DNA from: Salvator merianae
Taxonomy: Eukaryota; Chordata; Lepidosauria; Squamata; Teiidae
Direction of reading: 5' to 3'
Length of the DNA stretch: 64,000 nucleotides
Assembly (NCBI GenBank): GCA_003586115.2
Contig: QVOM02000042.1
Span: 72,027,447-72,091,446, forward strand
This document shows positions 36,215 to 46,995 of this stretch, piece by piece. Every line of letters starts with the position of its first letter. The first letter of the stretch is position 1. The position numbers were made by a program, and so were the translations under genes. Under the pieces are notes generated by a model. It saw only the letters and a program-made list of their open reading frames with translations, had not been told where the DNA came from and searched no databases.

Positions 36215-36380
36215 AGAAGCACCTTAGACACGGCAGTGTGTCACTCTTGTGTTCTTATTTCATCTGTGATATTCCAGTGTAGCCTAGAATGTCCATGAGA
36301 AGGGGACAGGTAGACTAGCCTGTGAACAGTCCCACCTGCAAACAATCTCTAAGCCATCTCTAAATCATATTTGATCCTTA
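36215..36380 (+). repeat. Unclassified repeat family A, copy 2
   Basis: GTGTAGCCTAGAATGTCCAT, GGTAGACTAGCCTGTG and AATCTCTAAGCCATCTCTAA align with 23576-23735. Its left flank (AGGCTCAGAAGCACCTTAGA) resembles the left part of the TIR element at 41660-41814, so families A and C may be related. Confidence 0.55.
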
Positions 36381-36949
36381 GGGCAACTATGTAATCTGAA
36401 GCAGCATTCATTTACTGGTGCAGTGCACGTTATTTCTCCAAACAACCTCAGAAATGAGGATGGTGCAGATGCCAAGGCATCCATAATTATACCTCCTAAA
36501 GCCATTACAAAGAAGGAATGGAGTTGCAGATATTATAACAACCTCTTCATCCTTCCTTTTCCCTTACCACCATAAAGAGTAAAGCATAGCAAGGACATTG
36601 GTTTTCAGAACAGTCAATACCACCAAGCTGAATTCAGGCTACAAGCCATGAATGGTGCTTGACAACAATGAAAACAATGGTAGACTTTCCAGTGGCTTGC
36701 ACTACAGAGCTAGTAGGCTGTGTTCAGTGTGGTGGGCTATACATAGCATAAATAGATATGACACAGTGACCTGCTATAGAAATGAATGGGGCTCCTGAAA
36801 ATGCATTTTCTGCAGGTATTACTTGGCATGCAATAGTATTTAAATGAAATGGCACTTTCCCTTTGAAGGTTCAACAGGTGGATTCTTCTTTGCCTCTCAT
36901 TATCCCATCAGAAATGTACACATTGCATAATCTAATAGTAAGTAAAGCT

Positions 36950-37300
36950 CTCTTTTATACATTTTAAGACATTGATACTCACCTTATTTCACCCCTTTAG
37001 TTTCTTTCTAAGCACCTGCTGTTTTAACGTACAATCATGGTTATGAAAAAGGATGAATTTAGAGTCACGTTATCCCTCTGGCTTTGGGATTTTACTATGT
37101 GACTTCAATATGACCCCTGACCTCAAAGGTCAGCAGTTAAGCTGTCCATTATTTCGCTTTCCCTTTATGGTTAGAGGATGAAAGAACACATCAAATGTGA
37201 ATTGTTTGCTCCCATTCTTACTTGGTCATCTCTGGCAATTGCCTCATGGCTAAAATTAAAACCGGGAAAGAGTGAAAGGGAAGTGAGTTGATTCATCTAG
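36950..37300. promoter_or_regulatory. Repeat-poor block with composite nuclear-receptor motif
   Basis: TGACCCCTGACCT at 37111-37123 is, on the minus strand, AGGTCAGGGGTCA, a direct repeat with one-base spacing (DR1, the HNF4/COUP-TF/RXR type). The half-site TGACCT at 37118-37123 also pairs with AGGTCA at 37127-37132 across three bases (everted repeat). Three half-sites in 22 bases is unusual by chance. No repeat element is recognised in the flanks. Regulatory function is inference. Confidence 0.4.
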
Positions 37301-37502
37301 CAAAGTACTAGTATTTACTAGTGTAAATCCTGTCTTTGCAATTCATACATTCATAAAACACTTAACACAAAGCTGCTCAGGATTTTGCTTATGCTGGATT
37401 TCACAAATGTTTTCAGTTGTTCATGATGGACATGCACAGTGGCAATACCAAGAACTGATTTATGTATGCATAGTCATTACTTTATCTAGGAGAGCTGAGG
37501 AA

Positions 37503-37959
37503 CAAGGGCCTGTTCACACTTACATGCTAGCGAGTGTCTGCTCACTCACTAGCACAGTGCATCCACACCTTGCAATAGCTGTAAGGAGTGTCTGCAGATG
37601 CTCTCAAACACTACTAGCTGTGGACAGCTAGAACGCTGTCCACAGCTTGACCAGGAGCAGCTGGATTGCTCCCAGTGAGCAGCATTTACACCTGCTTCTG
37701 TATTTGCATGCTGCAAGTCTGTGGTGTGGTGCAGCTGCACAGTTACACACTGCGCCGCAGTCACCATGGCAATAGCCAGACGTTTTAACGGCCACTGTCA
37801 TGGTGAGCAGGTGTGCATTCATACCGTGAGTGCTGGAGGTCCAGTACAGGGCCATTCTAGCACCCGCAGTGCAAATAGCCACCACACCACTGGCTCTGTT
37901 CCAGCTTAGAATGGTATAATTCTACCATTCTGAGCTGTAAAGTGCGAACAGGCCTCAAG
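37503..37959. mobile_element. TIR DNA element family B, nearly complete copy
   Basis: Left end CAAGGGCCTGTTCACACTTA. The right end, reversed, is CTTGAGGCCTGTTCGCACTT. The body shares CAGTCACCATGGCAATAGCC with 23800-24130 and 24500-24800. No exact target duplication could be recognised, so the precise limits are uncertain by a few bases. Non-coding; hAT-like ends. Confidence 0.7.
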
Positions 37960-38839
37960 CAACTTTTGTCACAGTAATGGAAGAATTTAACTAAGATCAG
38001 AACAGGTACTAGAACAGAGAGAGATCAATAGCACAGAAAATAATACTCTAAACAAGCGACAACTTGGGGGACATAGGACCTGTTCTAAGCCCAGAGCCAA
38101 AAAGAAAGCCATGGCACAGAGCCAAAAAGAAGCATGGTAGCAAAACATGATCCAAAACATGAAGTAAAATGTACATTATAACATCCATTTTGCTTCTTAG
38201 GAGCCCAAATGAAGGACAAACAAGCCGGTTGAGAACTGACCAAGAACTGTTCTCAAACTGGTTGTTCTTATGGAAACCAGTTCAGAAGATTTCACACATT
38301 CTGGGAAGGCTGATGAATAGAAGATTGACTTAATTTGCTCGCCGATAACGAATACAGGGAGAGAGGAACAGCTGAGTTATTTTATTTGCTTATTTCACTC
38401 TGTGATTTGAAAACCAAGCACAATACCTGGGATGGACCAGACGCAAATACTGCACAATTGGCAAGAAGTACCCCAATGGAAGCCCTGTCTTAAGCCTCAG
38501 GATTCCTTGCCTGCTTGTCTCAGTATTTTGTACACTGTTGGGTACTTGAGTTCCCATCAGAAGTGTGGGGACCTTGACAATAAGCTCCCACCCTCACTCA
38601 TCCTCTTTGGATTGAGGGGAGGGTGTGAGTGCTCACCAGGGTCTCCTGACTGCATTGTAACACCAGACATGCATGCACTATGTGAGCAAATAGGACTGAT
38701 GGTGAAGTAACCTGAGCACCAATCCCAATGACAGATATGGCCTTCCAGTCAGTACACCTAGGTGATGCATGAGGAAGATGATAGGGAAGCATCAATGCTA
38801 ACTCTGCTTTTCTCCCCTTCCTCCAAGATCTGGATGTAG

Positions 38840-39000
38840 CTTATTCATAGCACAAACTGTAGAGGGCCGCAGGTTCAATCCCCAGCCTATCACTGGAAGA
38901 TACTCACGGCAAACCACTTCTGTATCTCCTCCAAGAAAAAACTGTATAGAGGTGCCCATGCAGTCATCTAGGAATCATACCCAAGTCAAAGGTACCAACA
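38840..39000 (+). repeat. tRNA-derived SINE, sense
   Basis: CAGGTTCAATCCCCAGCC near 38870 is the Pol III B-box. Then GGCAAACCACTTCTGTATCT and CCAAGAAAAAACTG (conserved body), ending near ACCCAAGTCAAAGGTACC. Same family as the antisense copies at 33112-33292 and 50960-51110. Confidence 0.7.
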
Positions 39001-39684
39001 AGAACAATCTGGAGGGGGGAAATGGCACTAATGCTGGCACTTCTTTGGATTTCTTTCATCTGAATATGATAAGAGGAAAGGAAGGGTGAGGGATGGCATG
39101 TCACTTCCTCTCTTCTCTTTTCCATCTTCCCCAACAGACTCAGAGGTGCTCCGAATGAACTGAGGTGTGACTGTTGGCGACCAGCCAGAAAGTGCAATTT
39201 TTGCAATATTCCCACAAAATTGCTTCCCTCTCACCTCTTTCTAGGCATTCCCAACTCTTGATGAACACAATGACTGCAGACTCATTCCCCTCATGATCAC
39301 ACAGAAGACTGTCTCCCTAAACTAGCTTTCTCTGCATTTTTTTTTTGTTTTTGTTTTACAGTTTTGTCTTCAAAGGTGCCAAGACATCCCCCTTCATTTT
39401 AAATGGAATTCTGAATTTCAAGCAAAAGGCAGCCACAAATAGACACAAGGTGAGAGGGCTCAAAAACAAATGAAATATAGCATTCTCAGTGATCTGGTAG
39501 TACTAAGCACACTCGACAACCACAAATCCATAGGAGCATGGTTTAGACCACCTAGATAAAATATGGGGCAGAAATAGGTCAGTTTAGTGGCCATTTGTAG
39601 TCCCAAGCCTACACTAGCTCAATGAAATATTTGCCCATTCCAACAAAGATGTTGTACCGCCACATATTGCTGAATACCACTTGT

Positions 39685-39960
39685 TTCCCCAGCACCATCT
39701 ACTCAAATGTAGGAGTTTGGAAATGGTTCTTTTCAGTTCCACAGTAGCCAATCAGATGTCTGTGGGGAATCAGGACAAGGAACAGCTCTCCCTGCTCATG
39801 TTCCTCCACTGTTGATCTGTGCCGAATACCACTTGTGGAGGAACATGATCAGGGAGACCTGTTCCTTGTCCTGATTGTGAGTTTCCCACAGACATCTGAT
39901 TGGCTATTGTGGAAATGAAAAGATCAGTTTCCAAACTCTTACATTTGGGTAGTTGGGGAA
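39685..39960. repeat. Inverted repeat, about 125-bp arms, 25-base loop
   Basis: Left arm 39685-39809 and right arm 39835-39960 are complementary over their length with scattered mismatches and one small insertion. The longest shared blocks include AGCCAATCAGATGTCTGTGG and CATGTTCCTCCAC. A GAATACCACTTGT motif recurs directly before the left arm (39671) and in the loop (39825). Confidence 0.85.
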
Positions 39961-40251
39961 AAACCTTGAGTTTCAATTTAATTGGAAAATAACACTCTGG
40001 CCTTTCTGGATAGCAGAAGAATTTCTAGGACTATAGGACCATTCAAGTTAGCATGCCTTGCTTGTCATTCATCCACGCTATATACCTATAAGTGCCACTT
40101 ACATGTATTTTTGTAAACTTTATGCCAACGGTGCACTCATATTTTGGGACTAACCAAATGTGGAAAAAGTGGCAGCATCTTGTTGGCATTCTGGTGGGAC
40201 TGGCAGACATTCCAGATGCCATGTTGAGCTACTGCCAGCATACCAAGACCA

Positions 40252-40446
40252 TGGCTGCATCCAGACAAGGGTTAAAAAGTGCTATTATGTTGTAGCTATG
40301 TTGGGATTGCCTGGCATATCTGCAGTAACCCCAACATAGCTATGTGATATAAAGGTGAAATACTGCTGTATCCTATTTCAGGAAAATCCAACTCTCAATG
40401 TAGGTTTTCCTGAAATAGCACTATGGCCTTCCTGTCTGGAAGCCTG
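40252..40446. mobile_element. Possible TIR MITE with internal hairpins
   Basis: GGCTGCATCCAGACAAGG at the left and, reversed, AGGCTTCCAGACAGGAAGG at the right. Inside are two small hairpins: TAGCTATGTTGGG paired with CCCAACATAGCTA, and CTATTTCAGGAAAA paired with TTTTCCTGAAATAG. Related ends (GGCTGCATCCAGACA) occur near 19151. The class is uncertain. Confidence 0.45.
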
Positions 40447-41659
40447 GCAATGTGGTTCTACTGAATAAAACACCCCCCTGTACATGCACATGCCCAAAGT
40501 TGACACAAATATGGCTCCTGCACATGTGCAGGGCCAACGTGCATGCATTTCTGGGTAATTTGCGCCATCAGAATACCCAGATGTGTGTGTCACGTCAGGT
40601 GCTTGCCTCTGGGCAACAAGCAATTATTCCGGAGTACCTTTATTCCTGAATATAGCTAAATTGTGTGGTTTTGGGGTGACGTCTGAAAGCAGTCGAAATT
40701 TAAAGCATCAACACCTTCCTAGAAGATCTGACATCTTGTGGATGTTCTGTTGGCACAGCTCTGGATCTGACATCTAACAGAAGAAAAGGGGCCAACACAG
40801 TAAGTGCTGACACAGGTCTGATGGCCTCTTTTTAACTTGTTGCAGAGCAATGCTGGCCTTTATTTAAAGAGTGTTTTCTTGTGTTGCCTGGGAGCACTTT
40901 CTGAGACATGCTGTTTGTCCAATCTATACACTTGTGTTGTTCAAATTCTCCTTCACACGGTGCTCCCAAGTATGAAATCTCCCACTCTAGCTACTGCTCT
41001 AGTTTAAGTGTACTCAGGAAGCTGTCTCCAAGTTGGCTATCCTCTAGTTGAACCTGGCCACAAATAGCCACTCCTGCTGTTTCATGGAGAAGTACCAAGG
41101 AGACCAATAACTTCTTTGTTTTACAAGTGAGAGGCATTTTTCAAGCTGGAAATGTTCATTTTTCAAAGAAGAAATGAAGTGATTGGTTTTGTAAATAATT
41201 TATTTCTTCATATATTAACCATTAAATAGCACAGCATACAGAGAAAGTTATCAATTACACCATTTTTGCGCATAGTTACACCGAGGGAGATCACCAAAAA
41301 AAAGTGCTGACAAAATAACTCTTTGGTAGAGAAGTCTAGTTAAAAACACAAGTTGTACATTGATAGGTACTGCACTATTTCTTTCATGTTCTATAAAATT
41401 AGGTCAGATATTTTAGGAAATACCACGACATGGAGGATATCTTTCACCTCCTCTAACACTAAATGCCTGCCTTTTTCTTTTCAATCAAAATCTTGTTCTA
41501 CTCAGGGAGTGAATAAATATTTGTTTGGGGTATTTTGAGTTATCTTTAGACAGAAGGAATAGCTATTAAAATACACAGTCCCAGCACCAGCATGGATGGC
41601 AAGCTACACCAAAGATGATGCATTAGGAGGTAGTATTATCACTCAAAACTCTTCATACT

Positions 41660-41814
41660 GGCTGCATCTGCACACAGAAAAAAAGTAGCTCAAAAGCAGC
41701 TTAGAGATGGTATGCATCCACATGCTAGTGCCTTTATCCACATTAAAGACCAAGAAAAGGACTTCCAAAATGCATTCTCTGACTGCTCCTTTTTTTTTAA
41801 TGTGTGCAGATACA
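41660..41814. mobile_element. TIR DNA element family C, copy 1
   Basis: Left end GGCTGCATCTGCACAC; the right end reversed ends ATCTGCACAC followed by poly-T. Flanks TTCATACT (41652-41659) and AACATACT (41815-41822) match in 6 of 8 positions, a possible eroded 8-bp duplication. Internal AGCTCAAAAGCAGCTTAGAG and CCACATTAAAGACCA match the copy at 50117-50333. Confidence 0.55.
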
Positions 41815-41876
41815 AACATACTCTGTACAATTTAAGTGATGATTTCATCATCATATGTTTCTTTGAATATAGTTTC

Positions 41877-42077
41877 CAGCGGCGGTCCGTGCCTTTAAGA
41901 GCGCGTGTTCGCTCCCACCCCATCGCTGTTCGCGGGGCCACCGGGCCACCGTAGTGACGCAGCAGGTCGCCTAGCAGGTCGCAGCGACCTGCTGCGTCAT
42001 TACGGTGGCCCAGTGGCCCCGCGAACGGCGATGGGGCGGGAGCGAACACCCGCTCTTAAAGGCACGGATTGCCGCTG
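41877..42077. mobile_element. hAT-like palindromic MITE, copy 2, with exact 8-bp target duplication
   Basis: A 201-bp GC-rich element of the same family as 27874-28062. Left end CAGCGGCGGTCCGTGCCTTT; the right end reversed is CAGCGGCAATCCGTGCCTTT. Nearly the whole element is an inverted repeat (AGCAGGTCGC core). The flanks are identical: ATAGTTTC at 41869-41876 and 42078-42085. Non-coding; moved by a hAT transposase from elsewhere in the genome. Confidence 0.92.
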
Positions 42078-42085
42078 ATAGTTTC

Positions 42086-43122
42086 TGTGGCTCATACAGA
42101 AAGACTTAAATGCATGTCTAGTTTGAAACAATGATCTGCCATAATGTAGTGACTTCTGTATCATGGCTTCCTTCAGTGGGTCTTACTTTCAAGTAATCCT
42201 GTCTGAAAGTTATATTATACAGTATGATCAATTGATTCTCTTGCATAATAAATGAATCTCACTGATTCATGAATAATGGATTTTCATGCAAGTTAGATAT
42301 CATGCTTTAACTAAAGTTATGGAAAAAATCAAAGGATGTGGGCTTCTTCAGATGACCTAAGCTCTACTAGGCTCCAAGAGGACCCCTTTGGCTAAGGATC
42401 ATGGGAGCTGTAGTCTGAAAATGGAACCTTTTCTCCAATTCTGTGTCCTGTTATGTGATCATTACACAGTGGAAGACAAATGTCTGCATACATCAATAGA
42501 AGGAATATTGAAAAAGTGTGATTACTATTGTTTCTTAATATATTCTAATAATTTTTGCTGGCAGTGGTAAAGATTTTAAATTGCCACAGTATTTTTATTT
42601 CATATACTTTCACATCAGCTCCGTAATATCAGTTGTGCTGAGAAAGGTCAATTAACTCAAGTCCAAATGTGGCTTAATAGCTACACTGAAGTTTGAAAAT
42701 GACCCTTCGATTTACAAGAATCAGCAGCCCCAGCACTGCAGAAATGCCTCAAAGAATTTCTTCTTACCCTTTTCATTTAAAGCTCTCTTATAAAGCAGAA
42801 TGTCAGCCAATAGGATTCCAGCACAGTTTAAGAAGTGCAAAGATGACTGAATAAAACTGCTACTGATGTAAAAATGCTATAGCAAAATGCAGAACTGAGG
42901 ATTTCTTTTAGTCCTTGGGCGTGTTCAGACTACCTATTTCAGACGCCTTCTGGGTGAATTTGACTCACAGGGGCTAAACAGGAAATAAGTAAATTCACCT
43001 TACCCCACCTCCAAGCCTGTAAATATTCGTCCCTTCAACAGCTGGGAGAAAAAAGTTCTTGGGCTGCCTTAGAGCTGAGCAGGGAGCGGCTCCACCAATC
43101 ATAAACTTGAAGGAATCCATCA
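42086..43122. other. Intergenic, unassigned
   Basis: GGGCGTGTTCAGACTACC near 42918 resembles the end of a DNA transposon, but no inverted partner was found. No exon or family can be assigned. Confidence 0.35.
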
Positions 43123-43516
43123 GACAATTGGACAGGGAGGGACACCAGCAAGCTCTTGCCGGCACCAGGAACTTTTGAACTCAGTTAAACAGATTGAAGG
43201 AAGTTGAAAGTGAAACTAAAAAAATAACTCCTATCCTGTCTTCTTTTACAACTGTACTTTAAAAAGCAAACTAGACTTCATACAATAATGAGAAGTGGGG
43301 AGAGAGAGACTTGCATTTCAGAACGATGCCTTGACGTGAAGGCATGGGACAATTGGACAAGGAGGGAGGGGCACCAATGAGCTCTTGCTGGCACCAGGAA
43401 CTTTTGAACTCAGACAGTTCTGCAAAAATAACTCCTATCCTGCCTTTAGATTAGAAAAGCACACTGGACTTCTTATAATAATGAAGAGTGAGGAGAAAGA
43501 GAGGCTTAAGTTTCAG
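43123..43516 (+). repeat. Imperfect tandem duplication, about 225-bp unit
   Basis: Two units begin GACAATTGGACA (43123 and 43348) and both contain AAGCTCTTGC or GAGCTCTTGC, GGCACCAGGAACTTTTGAAC, ATAACTCCTATCCTG and ATAATAATGA-type blocks. The second unit is shorter. Spacing and shared order show a local duplication. Confidence 0.75.
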
Positions 43517-43818
43517 ACGAGTTTGCAAAAAAACTCCCCAAACCCTGGCAGTTAAGGAGTTAAGGAGTTGGAAGCTGCTTCAGCAAAGAGGGAGGATTTC
43601 ATACCTAGTGGCCAATCAGTGAGCAGCACCCTTTGCAGTCGAGGAAAGTTGTCTGTTGAAGTGAATAGGCTGCACTACAGTAAATCGACTGAATAGGTAA
43701 TCCTTATGTTTTGGTGATGTTGCTGTATTTCCCGTAAAAGTGACATTACAGATTATTGAACAACTAACTCAGGACTCTATTGGGAATGTCACAAAGGTGT
43801 CTGTAATTCCAATAAAGT

Positions 43819-44328
43819 CCCTGGAGAGTTGCAAATTTTTACACGCATCTAGAGGCACCTTTTCACAAAGTTCATGCTATGGCCTAATCTTTTGAGATCC
43901 TTGGGCACCTTTGATACTTGGAGGGCAGGCTGTAGGTGTCATCTCATCTGTTTTTAATTTAATTTGTTTTGTTTTGTTTTGTTTTGCCCCATAGGAAACT
44001 AATACATGGGAACCTTAGTGAACACGTGACACCAGTCCTGGATCCCTATATGATCTAGGCTCTGTTCAAAGTGCTGTCATTGCCCTTTAAGGATCCACAT
44101 AGAGTACTATGTGGATCCTTAAAGGGCAATGACAGCACTTTGAACAGAGCCTAGATCATATAGGGATCCAGGACTGGTGTCACGTGTTCACTAAGGTGAA
44201 AAGGTGCCTCCAGATGCATGTAAAAATTTGCAACTCTCCAGGGATACAATGAAAGGCCACAACTATAGTATCCAAGATACTAGATAATCCAACTTGGATA
44301 CTATAGTTGCGGCCTTTCATTGTATCCC
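43819..44328. repeat. Nested inverted repeats, including a perfect 90-bp-arm hairpin
   Basis: Three fold-back structures. (1) Outer: 43819-43866 is complementary to 44196-44243, 48 bp with two mismatches. (2) Inner: arms 44013-44102 and 44107-44196, 90 bp each without a mismatch, loop of 4 bases. (3) Adjacent: 44241-44276 with 44293-44328, 36 bp with one mismatch. The right outer arm lies directly between hairpins 2 and 3 and shares its last three bases with hairpin 3. A 146-base single-copy spacer with (GTTTT)n lies only on the left. No coding capacity, no recognised family. Confidence 0.95.
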
Positions 44329-44637
44329 TCTAAATCTCTGAGGCTAGTGGCCAAGGATGGGTCTTTTGAGGGTGACTACCTACTTTTGGAACTTTCTTCT
44401 CAGGGATGCTTGCCTGGCACCAAACCTATCTTCTTGAAGGCAAAGCCTATCTCTTTTGCCGTTTATGACATTTAGAAGCAATAGTTGGGTTGTTCTCCAC
44501 GATCATACATAGCTGACAGTGGCATACTTCTCAATTTTTAGGAGCTTTTAGGGTTAAATATGGCATTATTTTATGCTTTGTGAATTTGTTTTATATTTCA
44601 AACTGCCACATTTGAAATTTAAGTGCAATTAGTAAAT

Positions 44638-44675
44638 ATGAGGAGGAGGAGGAGGAGGAGGAGGAGGGAGGAGCT
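44638..44675 (+). repeat. (AGG)n microsatellite
   Basis: About ten AGG units, ending GAGGGAGGAGC. Confidence 0.9.
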
Positions 44676-45240
44676 CAGGAGCTCTGGGGGACACTACTGC
44701 ATCCTTTAACACTCCAGGTAACCACCTACTATGAACCATAAGCTATAGATATATAGACTGATAGATCAAAATATTCAATGTGGTGTCTTATCAAAAGTGC
44801 TGACTTGTAGCGCTATTCTTGAAGTTGAGATGTGCTATTCCCACCCTGCCACCTCCCCTCTGCTGTCAACATTGAAACTGTTCTTCAGTCTTGACAACTG
44901 GAGGGTTGTCACTGAACATGGCATGGAACCCTGCCAAGGAGTCCCTGTAAGTCCCCTTGACTGATGGTAGCACTGGCAATAGCAGTGGCAGCAGAGCTGC
45001 TTCAGCAATTGGCAAGTAGCATCAAGGGCTCTGCAGAGCTCGTTCTCACACTTTGCCACTGGAGTGCTATAGAAGTGCTTATGTTGACATGGCAGGGGAA
45101 GAGTATGGCGTCCATGTAGATGCCGCATTCTTCTTGCATACTGAATGCACTATGAGGGGGCAACATCATGTAGACATTGTGCCCTCACAGTGCACTCGAT
45201 GCATCTTAATGGCAATGTGCAGATTCAGCCTGAAAAACAT
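44676..45240. other. Intergenic, unassigned
   Basis: Contains TGACTGATGGTAGCACTGGC-type unique sequence; no exon or repeat family recognised. Confidence 0.35.
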
Positions 45241-45244
45241 GAGA

Positions 45245-45425
45245 GGCCACAGCTGAATGGTAGAGTGTCTGATTTGCATACAACAGTCTCAGATTTGAGT
45301 CTCAGCTTCTCCAAGCAGGACTAGGAAAGATCTCTGTCTGAAACCCTGGAGATCTCCTGCCAGCTGTGCGGAAAACGCAAGCCTAGACAACCTAATATAA
45401 TTCTGGGTTAGACAGAACCCACAGA
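45245..45425 (+). repeat. Sauria-type tRNA-derived SINE
   Basis: CAGCTGAATGGTAGAGTGTC (tRNA-like A-box region, AGCTCAGTGGTAGAGC in intact copies), TGATTTGCATACAACAG, a degraded B-box, then GATCTCTGTCTGAAACCCTG and GAGATCTCCTGCCAGCT, which match the Sauria SINE body. This is the best support for a squamate source. Confidence 0.75.
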
Positions 45426-45829
45426 AGACAACTCCTTATTAATTTGGATGTCTTGAAGATATCTGAGCTCTCCAATCATCTTTTGTTCCTCTCTAGGATA
45501 GATTGCAGTAAAAATGGTGAGGTGGAAACTTGATAAAGAAAGACAGAATTTCATCTAACAAGTATTAGGACTGGCAGTTGAGGCATTTCTTTTTTCAATT
45601 CTCACTATACAGCCAATTGTAATTATGTTTTACAAATAATATTGTTTGTATTCTCACCAACTTGGACACAGATGGCATTAACAGAGTGAGACATGTCTTT
45701 TGCTTTACATGGCCTGATTATGGGAACAAGCTGGTAGGAGGGCTAAGGGTTATTACCGTACAGTTTTTTGAACATGGAACTGATCACAGTTTAAATCCAT
45801 ACCAAATTCAAATTATTATTACAACCATA

Positions 45830-46145
45830 AAATCAAAATATAAAATGAACACACTGAAAACAATGACAGTGCCTAAAAGAGGGAAGGGGAAGCTGTTACC
45901 TCAACGAAAAGCCAAGGCAAAGAGGTGCCTCTTCACTCATCTCCTGAATGTATACAGTGAAGGTGCCTGGCACATCTCAAGGAGTAGGCTGTTCTATAGT
46001 CTGGGATCTACCACCAAGAAGGCCCTATCCTGGATCTCCTTATTATCAGAGAAGGTGGTGGCTTCTTAATCCCAGCTGGTCTTATTACAATGCAGGTCTG
46101 TCCTATTCTGGCTTTCAGGACAACATTGGCCTAAAAAGTCTAGTT
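45830..46145 (-). repeat. L2-like LINE 3' region, antisense
   Basis: AAAGAGGTGCCTCTTCACTC, GGAGTAGGCTGTTCTATAGT and CACCAAGAAGGCCCTATCCT are the antisense L2-like 3' region, as at 17990-18310. Confidence 0.75.
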
Positions 46146-46789
46146 GGATGTCTTTCTAGGGAGAGTGGATGGGACTGTTCTGTTGAGTCTCTTAATAGCT
46201 TCAGATACTGATCATAGTATCCTAGGCCATCTTGCCAGGATGGCTTAGGAGGCACAGTGTAATGAGAGCTCTAGTTATTTGGTGAGGGATGGATATAAAA
46301 GATTGTCCAAGTTTTCTTTTCTTTTTTAACACTGACATGAATTCTTTAGGAGAATCATCCAGGTATTTAGTGTCCACTGGCATTGCTAAGTTCACAAGAT
46401 GTAGATTTATTTTTCCTATATACCTATTTGTTCCTGGGAAACTCTGGAAGTCCTGAACTGGTACTTTGGGAGTGGGTGAGATGAAGACAAACAAATGAGG
46501 CTTTATTTAACTGACAAGTCAGTCAGCTGCAATGGAAGCTTGCAACCTGTTCTAAACAGAGTTGCAATTCCTACCTCTCCAACTGAACTTGCTGACTTTG
46601 ACTGTTAAAACCTCAGAGGGGCATTGTGAATCCATGGAAACTGTATTGGTGGAAACTGCCACCATCTTAAGATCAGCTTCTGAGGCCTTCATTGTAGGAT
46701 TCCTCTTGTGTTCTTTTTGCTTGGCAGGGCCTTTTCTCTGCTGGCCACTCTCACAGTACCTGGCTTACGTTGAATGGACCTAGAAATAT

Positions 46790-46995
46790 CAAGCTGCTTG
46801 GCTGGATATTTAATTATTAAAAACATTGCTTTCCATTTGCTTCTGATCTAAATTGTTCTGCTGGGCTGTAGACTATGTTCAGACAACTGTTTTTGGTTGC
46901 ATAATTATATTGAAATTGTTTCAGTTTTATTTTAATGTTTCTCTGAACTGTCTCAGAAGGGCTTTGCCCTGTAAAGAGGCATATAAATAATTACA
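46790..46995 (+). repeat. L2-like LINE 3' tail, sense
   Basis: TTTTAATGTTTCTCTGAACT, CTCAGAAGGGCTTTGCCCTG and AGAGGCATATAAATAATTA form a diverged 3' end. Confidence 0.55.

Noticed and set aside
45662..46069. 135-codon plus-strand frame
   Set aside because: It overlaps an antisense L2-like LINE 3' region (45830-46145); the frame is incidental.
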